Of a stretch of DNA of 64,000 nt, positions 1-7,575 are shown one piece after another (within the stretch, counting starts at the first letter, position 1; every line of letters starts with the position of its first letter). Position numbers and translations under genes: made by a program. This DNA comes from Sphingomonas hengshuiensis (GTDB taxonomy: Bacteria; Pseudomonadota; Alphaproteobacteria; Sphingomonadales; Sphingomonadaceae). The notes below the pieces were generated by a model that saw only the letters and a list, made by a program, of their open reading frames with translations, ran no database searches and was not told the origin of the DNA. The DNA is taken from NCBI RefSeq assembly GCF_000935025.1, contig NZ_CP010836.1, positions 1,054,001 to 1,118,000 on the forward strand, read 5' to 3'.

Positions 1-544
1 CGGAGATGCGCGTCAGCACCACCGGGATCGCGGCGAGCGAGATGAGGATCGAGGCGACCAGGAATGGCATGGACGGCTTGGCCTCGCTCAGATTGAGCAG
101 GAACTGGCCGATCGCCTGGCCGGCATAGAGCGCGATCATGTAGCTGGCGAGTATTGACCCGCGCGTCTCGGCCTCGGCGCGTTCGTTGAGCCAACTCTCG
201 AGGCAGACGAAGACCCCGGCGACGCACAATCCGTCGATGAAGCGCAGCCCGGCCCAGAGCAAAGGGTCCTGGTGCACTGCATAGGTCAGCGTGCTGGCCG
301 AGAATAGCGAGACGAACGCCGCGAAGGCGCGGATATGGCCGACGCGGCGGATGATCCGCGACACGCGCAGCGATCCGATCACCAGCCCTAGGAAATAGGC
401 GGTGCCGACCGCGCCGATATACAGCGCGCTGCTCCCGGCGCGCTCAAGCCGGACGCTCGTGAGCGTCGCCAGGAAGCCGCTGCCCGCCATCAGCATGAAG
501 ATAGCGAGCAACAGGCTCCGCACCGGGAGCATCGCACTCAGCAT
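1..544 (-). CDS. MFS transporter, YcaD-like (3' end off window)
   Basis: The reading frame is open from an ATG at 544 down to the left edge, giving the first 181 residues or so. It encodes about five hydrophobic segments; the stretch after the second membrane helix has the basic loop VSRIIRRVGH expected between helices 2 and 3 of major facilitator proteins, and GLRFIDGLCVAGVFVCLESW resembles helix 4 of the YcaD/MFS_1 group. A second in-frame ATG lies at 532. It starts 48 bases after the ask stop in the same direction, so it is probably the last gene of the ectoine operon. Position suggests export or uptake of a compatible solute or related metabolite, but the substrate cannot be read from sequence. 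Confidence 0.8.
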   Translation of the reverse strand, partial: MLSAMLPVRSLLLAIFMLMAGSGFLATLTSVRLERAGSSALYIGAVGTAYFLGLVIGSLRVSRIIRRVGHIRAFAAFVSLFSASTLTYAVHQDPLLWAGLRFIDGLCVAGVFVCLESWLNERAEAETRGSILASYMIALYAGQAIGQFLLNLSEAKPSMPFLVASILISLAAIPVVLTRIS

Positions 545-592
545 GAGAGGATATCGCGGCGGAAGCTGAAAGGTTGCATGTGCCCGGCCGAC

Positions 593-2032
593 CTAGGCGG
601 CCACGCGCTTGCTCCGGGTTGCCCCGGCGTCGTCGATCAGCGCCGAATGCAGCGCACAGACCGCCGGTTCGAAGGCGTCGCATTCGACGATGAACTGGAC
701 ATCGACGTTGCGGATCTGGTGCTGCATCGCGATCATCGTGATCCCGGCCTTGTCGAGCGCGAGCAGCGCCCGCGGCACCAGGCCGGGCTCGGAGATATCG
801 CTTCCGATCACCGACACCATCGCCACCGGGCGCGACGAGACCGCCGCGCCGGGATGATCCCGTTCGAGATCGGCGATCACCCGTGCCACCGCCGCAGCGT
901 CGCTCGACAGATAATGGGTGATCGTGTTGGCGTTCGACGACTTGCTCACGATCCAGATGCCGTGGCGGGTCAGCGCATCGAGGATAGCGGCGTCGAAACC
1001 CTTTTCGCCGACCATGTCCTGCTCGAAAAACTGGAGCGCTTGCACGGTGCGCAGCCCGGTGACGATCTCGACCCGCGGCTTGTGCGAGACATAGTCGCCG
1101 CTGATCAGCGTACCGGCATCGAGCCGGTCGAAGGTGTTGCGCACCCTGAGCGGGATTTTCGCCTGTCGCAGGCCGCGCCCGGCGCGCGGATGGATCGCCT
1201 CCATGCCGAGATTGGCGAGCTGGTCGGCGACGTCGTAGTTGGTGCGGCCGATCTTGCGCGCGCGATCCTCGCCGACCAGCCTGGGATCGGCGCTGGAGAG
1301 GTGGAATTCCTTGTGGATGATCGCCTCGCGCGCCCGCGTCAGCACGGCGATGCGCGAGAAGGTCATCTCCGAATAGCCGCGCGCATAGCGGCGGACCATG
1401 CCGCCCTCGCACCCGGCATAGCCGGTGACGATCGGCATCTGCGTGGCGAGATCGATCGGCGCCAGCGCATCGCGGATGCGCGTGTCGAGCGGATCGAGGC
1501 CGTCCTGCGTCCAGACGGTGAGGTCGACGAACACCGCATTCACCCCGCGATCGCGCAGCAGCAACGCCGTGCTGTGCGCGCTATGCGCCTCGCCCAGCCC
1601 GGCGAGCATCTCGCGGACAGTGGTCAACTGATTCTTGAGGCAGAAGCGGCCGTGCGCGCGCAGCCGATCGAGGTCGGCGAGGCATTCGCGCAAGCCTTCG
1701 ATGCGTTGCTCGACGAAAGCGTCGCATTCGGCGCGGCTGCGTGCGCGGACGAACATCGCCGCGTTGCGCGCGAGCATCGCGGCCCGGACTTTCTCCAGCG
1801 CGTCGCGCCAGCAGGCGGCGCCATCGTTCAGCGCGAAGCAGGCATAGACGCCCGGCTCGCCGCTCTTCTTATGTTCGAGCAGCAGGTCGGTCATTCCGGC
1901 ATAGGCCGAGACGACGAAGATCCGGTTGTAGAGAGCCGCGCCGCTGCGCCCGGCGATCAGCACGTTGTCGAACAAGGTGGCGGTGGCGGCCATCGACGTG
2001 CCGCCGATCTTTTCGACGCTATGCCCGCTCAT
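593..2032 (-). CDS. ask: Ectoine-specific aspartate kinase (Ask_Ect)
   Basis: Aspartate kinase, 479 residues, phosphorylating L-aspartate as the first step toward aspartate semialdehyde, the ectoine precursor. The N-terminal kinase motif KIGGTS is at residues 8-13, followed by the amino-acid kinase fold; the C-terminal third carries paired ACT-like regulatory segments (for example VSVIGSDIS). Aspartokinases of this type travel with ect genes and are thought to escape the feedback control of the housekeeping enzyme. Its ATG overlaps the ectD stop by four bases (ATGA), so the two are translationally coupled. It is the fifth gene of the operon and supplies flux rather than a unique step. Confidence 0.93.
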   Translation of the reverse strand: MSGHSVEKIGGTSMAATATLFDNVLIAGRSGAALYNRIFVVSAYAGMTDLLLEHKKSGEPGVYACFALNDGAACWRDALEKVRAAMLARNAAMFVRARSRAECDAFVEQRIEGLRECLADLDRLRAHGRFCLKNQLTTVREMLAGLGEAHSAHSTALLLRDRGVNAVFVDLTVWTQDGLDPLDTRIRDALAPIDLATQMPIVTGYAGCEGGMVRRYARGYSEMTFSRIAVLTRAREAIIHKEFHLSSADPRLVGEDRARKIGRTNYDVADQLANLGMEAIHPRAGRGLRQAKIPLRVRNTFDRLDAGTLISGDYVSHKPRVEIVTGLRTVQALQFFEQDMVGEKGFDAAILDALTRHGIWIVSKSSNANTITHYLSSDAAAVARVIADLERDHPGAAVSSRPVAMVSVIGSDISEPGLVPRALLALDKAGITMIAMQHQIRNVDVQFIVECDAFEPAVCALHSALIDDAGATRSKRVAA

Positions 2033-2943
2033 GCCGCCTGCTCGGTCAGTGCGCCTGAGACAGGCGCCAGCGGCGTCGCATCGCGCGCCGCGATAAAATC
2101 GGGCCGCGGGGTCGCGGCGGCGAACGGCGCCTGCAGCCGGTTCGACACCGCGTTATAGACCAGGAAGGCGTTGGCGCGCGGGAAGGGGGTGATATTGCCG
2201 TTCGAGCCATGCATCATGTTGCAGTCGAACAGGATCACCGTCCCCGGCTGGCCGATCGGCGCGACGATGCCTTTGTCATGCGCCAGGTCGGCGAGGCTGA
2301 TCTCGTCGGGAACCCCGACTTCCTGCTTCTTGAGCGACCTCTTGTAGTTATCGTCGGGCGTCTCGCCCACGCAGGTGACGAACACGCGGTGCGATCCGGG
2401 GATCAGCATCAGCGGCCCGTTATTGGGGGTATTCTCGGCGAGCAGCACCGACATCGATAGCGCGCGCATCCGGGGCATGCCGTCCTCGGCGTGCCAGGTC
2501 TCGAAATCGGAATGCCAGTAGAATTCCTTGCCCTCGAATCCCGGCTTATAGTTGAGCCGCGACTGGTGCAGGTAGACGTGGTCGCCGAGCAGGAAGCGGG
2601 CGACGCCGGCAAGCCGATCGTCGGCGGCGAGCCGTGCCATCATCGCGCTTTGCGCGTGGATTTCGAAGATCGAGCGGATCTCGCTCCCGCCCGGCTCGGT
2701 GATGATCGTATCGCGGTCGAGCGCGGAGGGATTGCCGAGCAGCCGGCCGGTTTCGCTCTGGAGCGCGGCGACTTCCGCGGCGGTGAAGACTTGCTCCAGC
2801 ACCAGATAGCCCTGGCGGTCGAACTGCTCGACCTGTTCGCGGCTCAGCGGCGCGCCCGGGTGCCAATCGGCATGGACGACGGGATCGTGGCGCGGCAGCA
2901 GTTCGGGCTGCGCCGCGCGGCGGGATGGATAAATATCGCTCAT
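2029..2943 (-). CDS. ectD: Ectoine 5-hydroxylase EctD
   Basis: Non-heme Fe(II)/2-oxoglutarate dioxygenase of 304 residues that converts ectoine to 5-hydroxyectoine. The iron triad is visible as H144 and D146 in WHSDFETWHAEDG and H245 in CNMMHGSNGN; the conserved EctD signature around residues 142-160 is intact. Length matches the family (about 300). It begins 19 bases after the ectC stop and ends inside the ask start. Its presence means the cell can make hydroxyectoine, which protects against desiccation and heat as well as osmotic stress. Confidence 0.96.
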   Translation of the reverse strand: MSDIYPSRRAAQPELLPRHDPVVHADWHPGAPLSREQVEQFDRQGYLVLEQVFTAAEVAALQSETGRLLGNPSALDRDTIITEPGGSEIRSIFEIHAQSAMMARLAADDRLAGVARFLLGDHVYLHQSRLNYKPGFEGKEFYWHSDFETWHAEDGMPRMRALSMSVLLAENTPNNGPLMLIPGSHRVFVTCVGETPDDNYKRSLKKQEVGVPDEISLADLAHDKGIVAPIGQPGTVILFDCNMMHGSNGNITPFPRANAFLVYNAVSNRLQAPFAAATPRPDFIAARDATPLAPVSGALTEQAA

Positions 2944-2962
2944 GGTTTCCCCTGTTTAGGCT

Positions 2963-3361
2963 TCAGCTCGTGAGAGCGGGCTCGGCGGCGGGATAGGCGC
3001 CGTTCTCGTCATGCACCTCGCCGCCGGTGACGGGCGGGTTGAACACGCAGGCGGTCAGGAGGTCGGTTTCGGGCCGGACGATGTGACGGTCATTCTCGTT
3101 GAGCGCGTAGAGCACGCCGGCCTTGAGCTCGTGGGTCTGGCCGCTGTCGAGATCCTCGATCGTGCCGGTACCCTTCAGCACCAGCACTGCCTCGAGATGG
3201 TTCTGATAGTGCATCTTGAGTTCCGAGCCTGCGAACATCGTGGTCAGGTGGAACGAGAACCCCATCTTGTCGTCGTCGAGCAGCAGGCGCGCGCTGGCCC
3301 AGCCGTCGGACTTCACGTTGCGGTCGCTGGCGCGGATGTCTTTGAGATTGCGGATGATCAT
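2963..3361 (-). CDS. ectC: L-ectoine synthase EctC
   Basis: Cupin-fold ectoine synthase, 132 residues, which cyclises N-gamma-acetyl-diaminobutyrate to ectoine in the cytoplasm. The residues known to bind catalytic iron in the family fall exactly at E57, Y85 and H93. The frame is open further upstream, but the ATG at 3361 is chosen because it gives the normal family length, begins with the typical MIIRNL, and is preceded by AGGAG eight bases away. It sits 16 bases after ectB and 19 before ectD. Confidence 0.96.
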   Translation of the reverse strand: MIIRNLKDIRASDRNVKSDGWASARLLLDDDKMGFSFHLTTMFAGSELKMHYQNHLEAVLVLKGTGTIEDLDSGQTHELKAGVLYALNENDRHIVRPETDLLTACVFNPPVTGGEVHDENGAYPAAEPALTS

Positions 3362-3377
3362 GTTGGTTTCTCCTGGT

Positions 3378-4679
3378 TCAGGCGGCGACGCCGAGGGCGG
3401 GGGTAAGCGCCGCGCGGACGCTGCGCTCGAGGATGTCGAGCCCGGCGCCGAGCACCGCATCGTCGATGACGAGCGGGGCGAGCACCTTGACGATCTCGTC
3501 ATGCGGACCACTGGTCTCGATGATGAGGCCCTGCTCGAAACAGGCCCCGGTGATGGCGGAGGCGATCTCGCCCGATCCGACGTTGATCCCGCGCATCATG
3601 CCGCGACCGCGCGTGGCGAGCCCATGTTCGGCGGCGATACGATCGAGCCGCCGTTCGAGCAGGCGCCCGCGCCGGGTGATGTCGGCGGCGAACTCGCGGC
3701 CGCTCCAGAAATGGCGCAACGCCGCGGTCGCGGTGACGAAGGCGTGGTTGTTGCCCCGGAACGTGCCGTTGTGCTCGCCCGGCGACCAGATATCGAGTTC
3801 GGGTCGGAACAAAGTCAGCGCGAACGGCAGGCCCATGCCCGAAAGCGACTTGGCCAGCGTGACGATATCGGGCGTGAACCCCATCCCCTCAAAGCTGAAA
3901 AAGCCGCCGGTGCGGCCGCAGCCGGCCTGGATGTCGTCGACGATCAGCAGCGCGCCGTGCGCCTTGGCGATCTTCGCGACCCTGCGCAGCCATTCGGGCG
4001 ACGCGGCGTTGAGCCCACCCTCGCCCTGCACCGTCTCGACCAGGATCGCGGCGGGCGCGTCGAGCCCGCTCGACGGATCGGCCAGTCGCTGTTCGAGCAA
4101 AGCGGCGGTATCGACGTCGGGCCCGTAATAGCCGTCATAGGGTTCGTGCGCGACATGGCTCAGCGGAACGCCCGCGCCGCTGCGCTTCCCGGCATTGCCG
4201 GTACAGGCGAGCGCGCCCAGCGTCATGCCGTGAAAGCCGTTGGTGAAGGCGATCACCATCTCGCGCCCGGTTACCTTGCGCGCCAGCTTGATCGCGGCCT
4301 CGACCGCGTTGGTGCCGGTCGGGCCGGTGAACATCGCGCGATAATCGAGCCCGCGGGGACGAAGGACCACGTCCTCGAGCGCGGTGAGGAAGTCGGCCTT
4401 GGCGTCGGTGTGGAGGTCGAGGCCGTGCGTGATCCCGTCGCCCGCGATATAGTCGAGCAGCGCCTGTTTCAGCACGGGATGGTTGTGGCCATAGTTGAGC
4501 GTCGAGCAGCCCGACAGGAAGTCGAGATACTTGCCGCCGTTGCTGTCGTGCATCCACACGCCCCGGGCGCGATTGAACTGGCGCGGGATCGCGCGCGAAT
4601 AGCTACGCACGATCGATTCGCGGCGCTCGTAAATTTGCGTGTCGGGAGCCGTGTGGCTGGGTTCCGCGGTTGCGGTCAT
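3378..4679 (-). CDS. ectB: Diaminobutyrate--2-oxoglutarate aminotransferase EctB
   Basis: Class III PLP-dependent aminotransferase, 433 residues, converting aspartate semialdehyde and glutamate to 2,4-diaminobutyrate. The cofactor-binding motif GTNAVEAA is at 122-129, the [12 protein letters not shown] segment at 247-258 holds the pyridine-nitrogen aspartate, and the Schiff-base lysine is K277 in TLAKSLSG. An AGGAAGA ribosome-binding site precedes the ATG, 21 bases after the ectA stop. All family hallmarks are present. Confidence 0.96.
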   Translation of the reverse strand: MTATAEPSHTAPDTQIYERRESIVRSYSRAIPRQFNRARGVWMHDSNGGKYLDFLSGCSTLNYGHNHPVLKQALLDYIAGDGITHGLDLHTDAKADFLTALEDVVLRPRGLDYRAMFTGPTGTNAVEAAIKLARKVTGREMVIAFTNGFHGMTLGALACTGNAGKRSGAGVPLSHVAHEPYDGYYGPDVDTAALLEQRLADPSSGLDAPAAILVETVQGEGGLNAASPEWLRRVAKIAKAHGALLIVDDIQAGCGRTGGFFSFEGMGFTPDIVTLAKSLSGMGLPFALTLFRPELDIWSPGEHNGTFRGNNHAFVTATAALRHFWSGREFAADITRRGRLLERRLDRIAAEHGLATRGRGMMRGINVGSGEIASAITGACFEQGLIIETSGPHDEIVKVLAPLVIDDAVLGAGLDILERSVRAALTPALGVAA

Positions 4680-4700
4680 GATAGTCTTCCTGTCGCTATT

Positions 4701-5177
4701 TCAGTGGGTCGGAAGCGGCGCGATGCGTGCTTCCCATTCGGTGTCGTGGGCGCCGCCGAAATGCGCCTCGCGCTCGAAGCGCGGGGCCTTGGTCAGCTCG
4801 GCGTTGCAGCGGCGCGCAAAGGCTCCGAAGAGCCCCCAGGAGGCCGCATTGCCCTCGGTGATCGTCGTGGTCAGGCTCGTCGCCCCGGCCACAGCGGGGC
4901 GGGCGATTAGTGCGTCGAGCATGCGCAGCGCGAGACCCTCGCCGCGGGCCGATGCATCGACGGCGACTTGCCATACGAAGATCCGGTCCGGCGCCGAGGG
5001 CGGGCGATAGGCCGAGACCCAGCCGATGACGCGCCCCTGGCGCTCGGCGACGACGCAGGTTTCCGCAAAATCGGTGCACTGGAGCAGGTTGCAATAGGCC
5101 GAGTTGCGATCGAGCGGGGCCGAAGCGGCAACCAGCGCGGTGACTGCAGCGCCATCCTCCGCGTGCGGGCTTCGCAA
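4701..5177 (-). CDS. ectA: Diaminobutyrate acetyltransferase EctA (start uncertain)
   Basis: GNAT acetyltransferase that makes N-gamma-acetyl-2,4-diaminobutyrate. It has the family segments PLDRNSAYCNLLQC, the acetyl-CoA-binding QVAVDASARGEGLALRML and TTTITEGNAASWGLF. The coordinates use the only conventional start in frame, TTG at 5177, but it has no ribosome-binding site and cuts the conserved IELR block. The frame stays open to a stop at 5249-5251, with an ATT at 5246 placed eight bases after GGAG. An ATG at 5253 would join this frame if the T5 run at 5241-5245 had one base fewer. The true N-terminus therefore probably lies near 5246-5253. First gene of the operon, divergent from ectR. Confidence 0.9.
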   Translation of the reverse strand: MRSPHAEDGAAVTALVAASAPLDRNSAYCNLLQCTDFAETCVVAERQGRVIGWVSAYRPPSAPDRIFVWQVAVDASARGEGLALRMLDALIARPAVAGATSLTTTITEGNAASWGLFGAFARRCNAELTKAPRFEREAHFGGAHDTEWEARIAPLPTH

Positions 5178-5242
5178 TTCGATCGCAGCCGGGTTGGTCT
5201 TGTCGCTGGCGGCCGGCGCCGGTCGTGCTGATTCAGCCCCAA

Positions 5243-5253
5243 AAATGCTTCAT
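5243..5253. promoter_or_regulatory. Half-site copy of the putative EctR operator
   Basis: The 11-mer AAATGCTTCAT occurs here, at the 5' end of ectA, and again at 5371-5381 in front of ectR. The repeat is seen directly; that it binds the MarR-type regulator is inference from its position. Confidence 0.45.
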
Positions 5254-5260
5254 ACTCCAA

Positions 5261-5266
5261 ATTATA
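5261..5266 (-). promoter_or_regulatory. Possible -10 element (TATAAT) for the ect operon
   Basis: A perfect TATAAT lies on the minus strand in an AT-rich stretch just upstream of ectA. No good -35 hexamer is found 16-18 bases upstream. If used, transcription would begin at about 5253-5256, leaving almost no leader before ectA. Confidence 0.3.
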
Positions 5267-5372
5267 TTGATCCTCGCCAATCGCCTTGGCGCCATCGATT
5301 GGACCAGGTATCTAAGGAGTTTACGGCGAAAGTTCAACCTTTTTGCTCCTATGGCGCGGTTCTGCCGCGCAA

Positions 5373-5393
5373 ATGCTTCATTTAGTAAAGCAT
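5373..5393. promoter_or_regulatory. Inverted repeat, candidate EctR (MarR) operator
   Basis: Perfect 6-bp arms ATGCTT (5373-5378) and AAGCAT (5388-5393) flank a 9-bp AT-rich spacer, 43 bases before the ectR start and in the ectA-ectR divergent promoter region. MarR proteins bind such short dyads, so autorepression and ect control are likely. Confidence 0.5.
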
Positions 5394-5436
5394 ATTTTTG
5401 TTAGTGATCCAAAGGAATCTGCAATAAGGGGAGGCA

Positions 5437-5925
5437 ATGGAAACAGAGTTGACCGCCCCGACACTCAAGGCGCTCCGACGCATCCTGCGTGCGGCGGATC
5501 TCGGCAGTCGCAACCTCGCCGCAGCGACCGGGCTGACCCCGTCGCAGTTGCTCGCCCTGCGCGAAATCGAGCAGCGCGTTGAAACCACCGCAAGCGTGCT
5601 GGCCGCGGCGCTGCAATTCAGCCAGGCGACCATCACCAACATCGTCGATCGCCTCGAGGCGGCGGGGCTCGTCACGCGTGAGCGGAGCGCGCGCGACAAG
5701 CGCCAGATCATCCTCCACGCCACCGACGCGGGCCGGGCCGCGATCGATCGGGCGCCCGATCTGCTTCAGACCCGTTTCAACGAACGCTTCGCCATATTGC
5801 CGGGCTGGGAGCAGGCGATGATATTGGCCGCGCTGGACCGGTTGGCCGGGATACTCGGCGCGGACGGAGTCGATGCAGCGCCGCTGTTGGATGCGGGGGT
5901 GATCGATCGACCGGAGCCGCTTTGA
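5437..5925 (+). CDS. ectR: MarR-family regulator of the ectoine operon (EctR-like)
   Basis: MarR-type winged-helix protein of 162 residues. Helix-turn-helix and wing are seen at FSQATITNIVDRLEAAGLV and TRERSARDKRQIILHAT. The ATG follows a strong AAGGGGAGG site. It is transcribed away from the ect operon across a 190-260 bp gap with repeated dyads. EctR1 proteins in halotolerant bacteria repress ectABC; the same role is inferred here. Confidence 0.85.
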   Translation: METELTAPTLKALRRILRAADLGSRNLAAATGLTPSQLLALREIEQRVETTASVLAAALQFSQATITNIVDRLEAAGLVTRERSARDKRQIILHATDAGRAAIDRAPDLLQTRFNERFAILPGWEQAMILAALDRLAGILGADGVDAAPLLDAGVIDRPEPL

Positions 5926-6121
5926 CGCCGGCCTCGCCCTGGCGGATATACCACCGACGAGTCCGCCCGGTGCGTCAGGTTGCGCGACAGGTGAACGGGG
6001 GAGGGCCGATGCCCGCTCACTCGATCGACGCTTTTGCGATACTCCCGGCGATACCGCCGCTTCGCGCCCGGAAGCGCGCGAAGGCGCCAGCCAGTCCTGA
6101 CGTGCAGGTGCGGCGCACCGC

Positions 6122-7237
6122 TCAGTTGCGCGTCCGGATCACCGCGCGAACCACATTCGCCATCAGTCGCTGGCGGACCGGGATGGAAACGCGCGTGCTC
6201 GCGATCATCACCGCAACGGCATAACGATGGCCATCGGGCGCGGTCAGTATCCCGACATCGTTATAGCCGGTGGTCATGTTCCCGAGATCCTGACCGGTTC
6301 CGGTCTTGTGCGCGAGCGCCCAGCCCGGTTTGAGGCCGGCCCGCATGCGCGCCGGTCCCGTTCTGCTCGCGCGCATCAGCCCGATCAGATGGGCGCTGGA
6401 TGCCGGGCTCAGCAGCGTACCGCGTGCCAGCAGCGACAGGCCGAGCGTGACCCCCTGGGCGGAGGCGCCGTCATAGGGTGCGGCGAGATAGCGGCGCAAC
6501 GCTTTGTCCCGCGCCTCGAAGCTGAGCTTCGCGCGCGCCTGGAGGAAGCCCCAGCCGCCGGCCCATTCCGGGCGCCAGGTCAGCCCGGCGGTCCTGGCCT
6601 GGAGCTCTCGCTCGCCCGGGCCAAAGGTAACGCCCTCTATGTGCTTTCGCGCGAGCATGGCACGGATCGCAGTGGGGCCACCGACCTTCCACAGCAGGAC
6701 ATCGTTGCAGGTGTTATCGCTGCGGGTCATCGCGCCCTCGAGCAATGCGCGGACATTGGTCTTGTAGCCGTCCGGCCCGACAAGCGCCCGGATCGGCTGA
6801 TGGAAGACGGTGAGGTCCGATCGGCGGACGGTGACCGGGTCGGACAGCGACAGGGCTCCTCGGTCCACGGCGTCCATCACCGCGATCGCCACCCACAATT
6901 TGCTGACGCTCTGCTGCGGCAGCGCCGCGGCGCCGTTGAACGAGATCAACCAGCCTTCGTCAATGTCGCGCACCGCAATCCCGACCGATCCCGCAAATCC
7001 CCCGCCCAGACCCTGGACGGCGTTGAGCAACGCGGCGGGTGCCTCCGGTGCGGCCACCGCCGGGGGCGCTTCGATTTTGCGGGGGAGCGGTCGGGGCGGA
7101 GCTGCCATTGACGGGGCGGGGGGCTGCCTGGAAACCGATGGGACGCAGGCGCCGAGCAGCGCGCCGGCTGCGAGATACGCGACGGCGCCGCGCGCCCGAT
7201 ACAAACAAAACAAGCAACTATCCCAGGTACTTCGCAA
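6122..7237 (-). CDS. Class A beta-lactamase-like lipoprotein
   Basis: Serine hydrolase of the class A beta-lactamase/transpeptidase fold, up to 371 residues. Numbered from TTG 7237: SVSK at 110-113 (catalytic Ser and Lys), SDN at 173-175, a GERELQ segment near 208-213 at the place of the class A EPELN loop, and HKTGTG toward the C-terminus. A lipobox LLGAC (28-31 region) follows a short basic and hydrophobic stretch, so it should be lipid-anchored in the periplasm after a Pro/Ala-rich linker. The start is unsure; TTG at 7213 or 7204 would give a more normal signal peptide. It could hydrolyse beta-lactams or act on peptidoglycan. No AmpR-like regulator is adjacent. Confidence 0.82.
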   Translation of the reverse strand: MRSTWDSCLFCLYRARGAVAYLAAGALLGACVPSVSRQPPAPSMAAPPRPLPRKIEAPPAVAAPEAPAALLNAVQGLGGGFAGSVGIAVRDIDEGWLISFNGAAALPQQSVSKLWVAIAVMDAVDRGALSLSDPVTVRRSDLTVFHQPIRALVGPDGYKTNVRALLEGAMTRSDNTCNDVLLWKVGGPTAIRAMLARKHIEGVTFGPGERELQARTAGLTWRPEWAGGWGFLQARAKLSFEARDKALRRYLAAPYDGASAQGVTLGLSLLARGTLLSPASSAHLIGLMRASRTGPARMRAGLKPGWALAHKTGTGQDLGNMTTGYNDVGILTAPDGHRYAVAVMIASTRVSIPVRQRLMANVVRAVIRTRN

Positions 7238-7269
7238 TTGGGCCTTCTATCGTCGGCGCGACTCGTTAC

Positions 7270-7575
7270 CTACCGCCGGGCGCTCGGCCCGTCGTATTCT
7301 GGGCATCGTCGGTCCCACTGGCCAAGCGACACTGGTGCAGGAGCGGCTTGTGCTGGACGACAGGATGCGGGCGAACCTGGGGTAGTCCGCGGGTGCGGCG
7401 GGCCCAATTTTCGGACCGAATGCAGTGCGGTAAGGTCGCCCTCGCCCTGGCGCGCGATCACGCTCATGCTGCCGTCGGTCTCCAGAACGACTGCGGCAAT
7501 GGTCTCGAGCCGCCCGTGGCCGGCATTGCGCACTGCCGCATCCACCTCCGCCGCGGTCACCCTTTCCTGTGCCAT
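7270..7575 (-). CDS. Orphan YetF (DUF421) C-terminal domain-like protein
   Basis: About 101 residues if started at the ATG at 7575. The first half (VTAAEVDAAVRNAGHGRLET, then IAAVVLETDGSMSVI) resembles the soluble C-terminal domain of YetF/DUF421 membrane proteins, which normally follows three transmembrane helices; those helices are missing. The start overlaps the end of the DUF2254 gene by 19 bases in another frame, suggesting coupled translation. The last 45 residues are Pro/Arg-rich and look non-conserved. It is either a genuine small partner protein or the tail of a decayed DUF421 gene. Confidence 0.55.
   Translation of the reverse strand: MAQERVTAAEVDAAVRNAGHGRLETIAAVVLETDGSMSVIARQGEGDLTALHSVRKLGPPHPRTTPGSPASCRPAQAAPAPVSLGQWDRRCPEYDGPSARR

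Noticed and set aside
578..2158. Plus-strand open frame opposite the aspartate kinase
   Set aside because: Composition is an antisense shadow (Arg/Asp/His-rich); the kinase on the minus strand has all family motifs and fits the operon.
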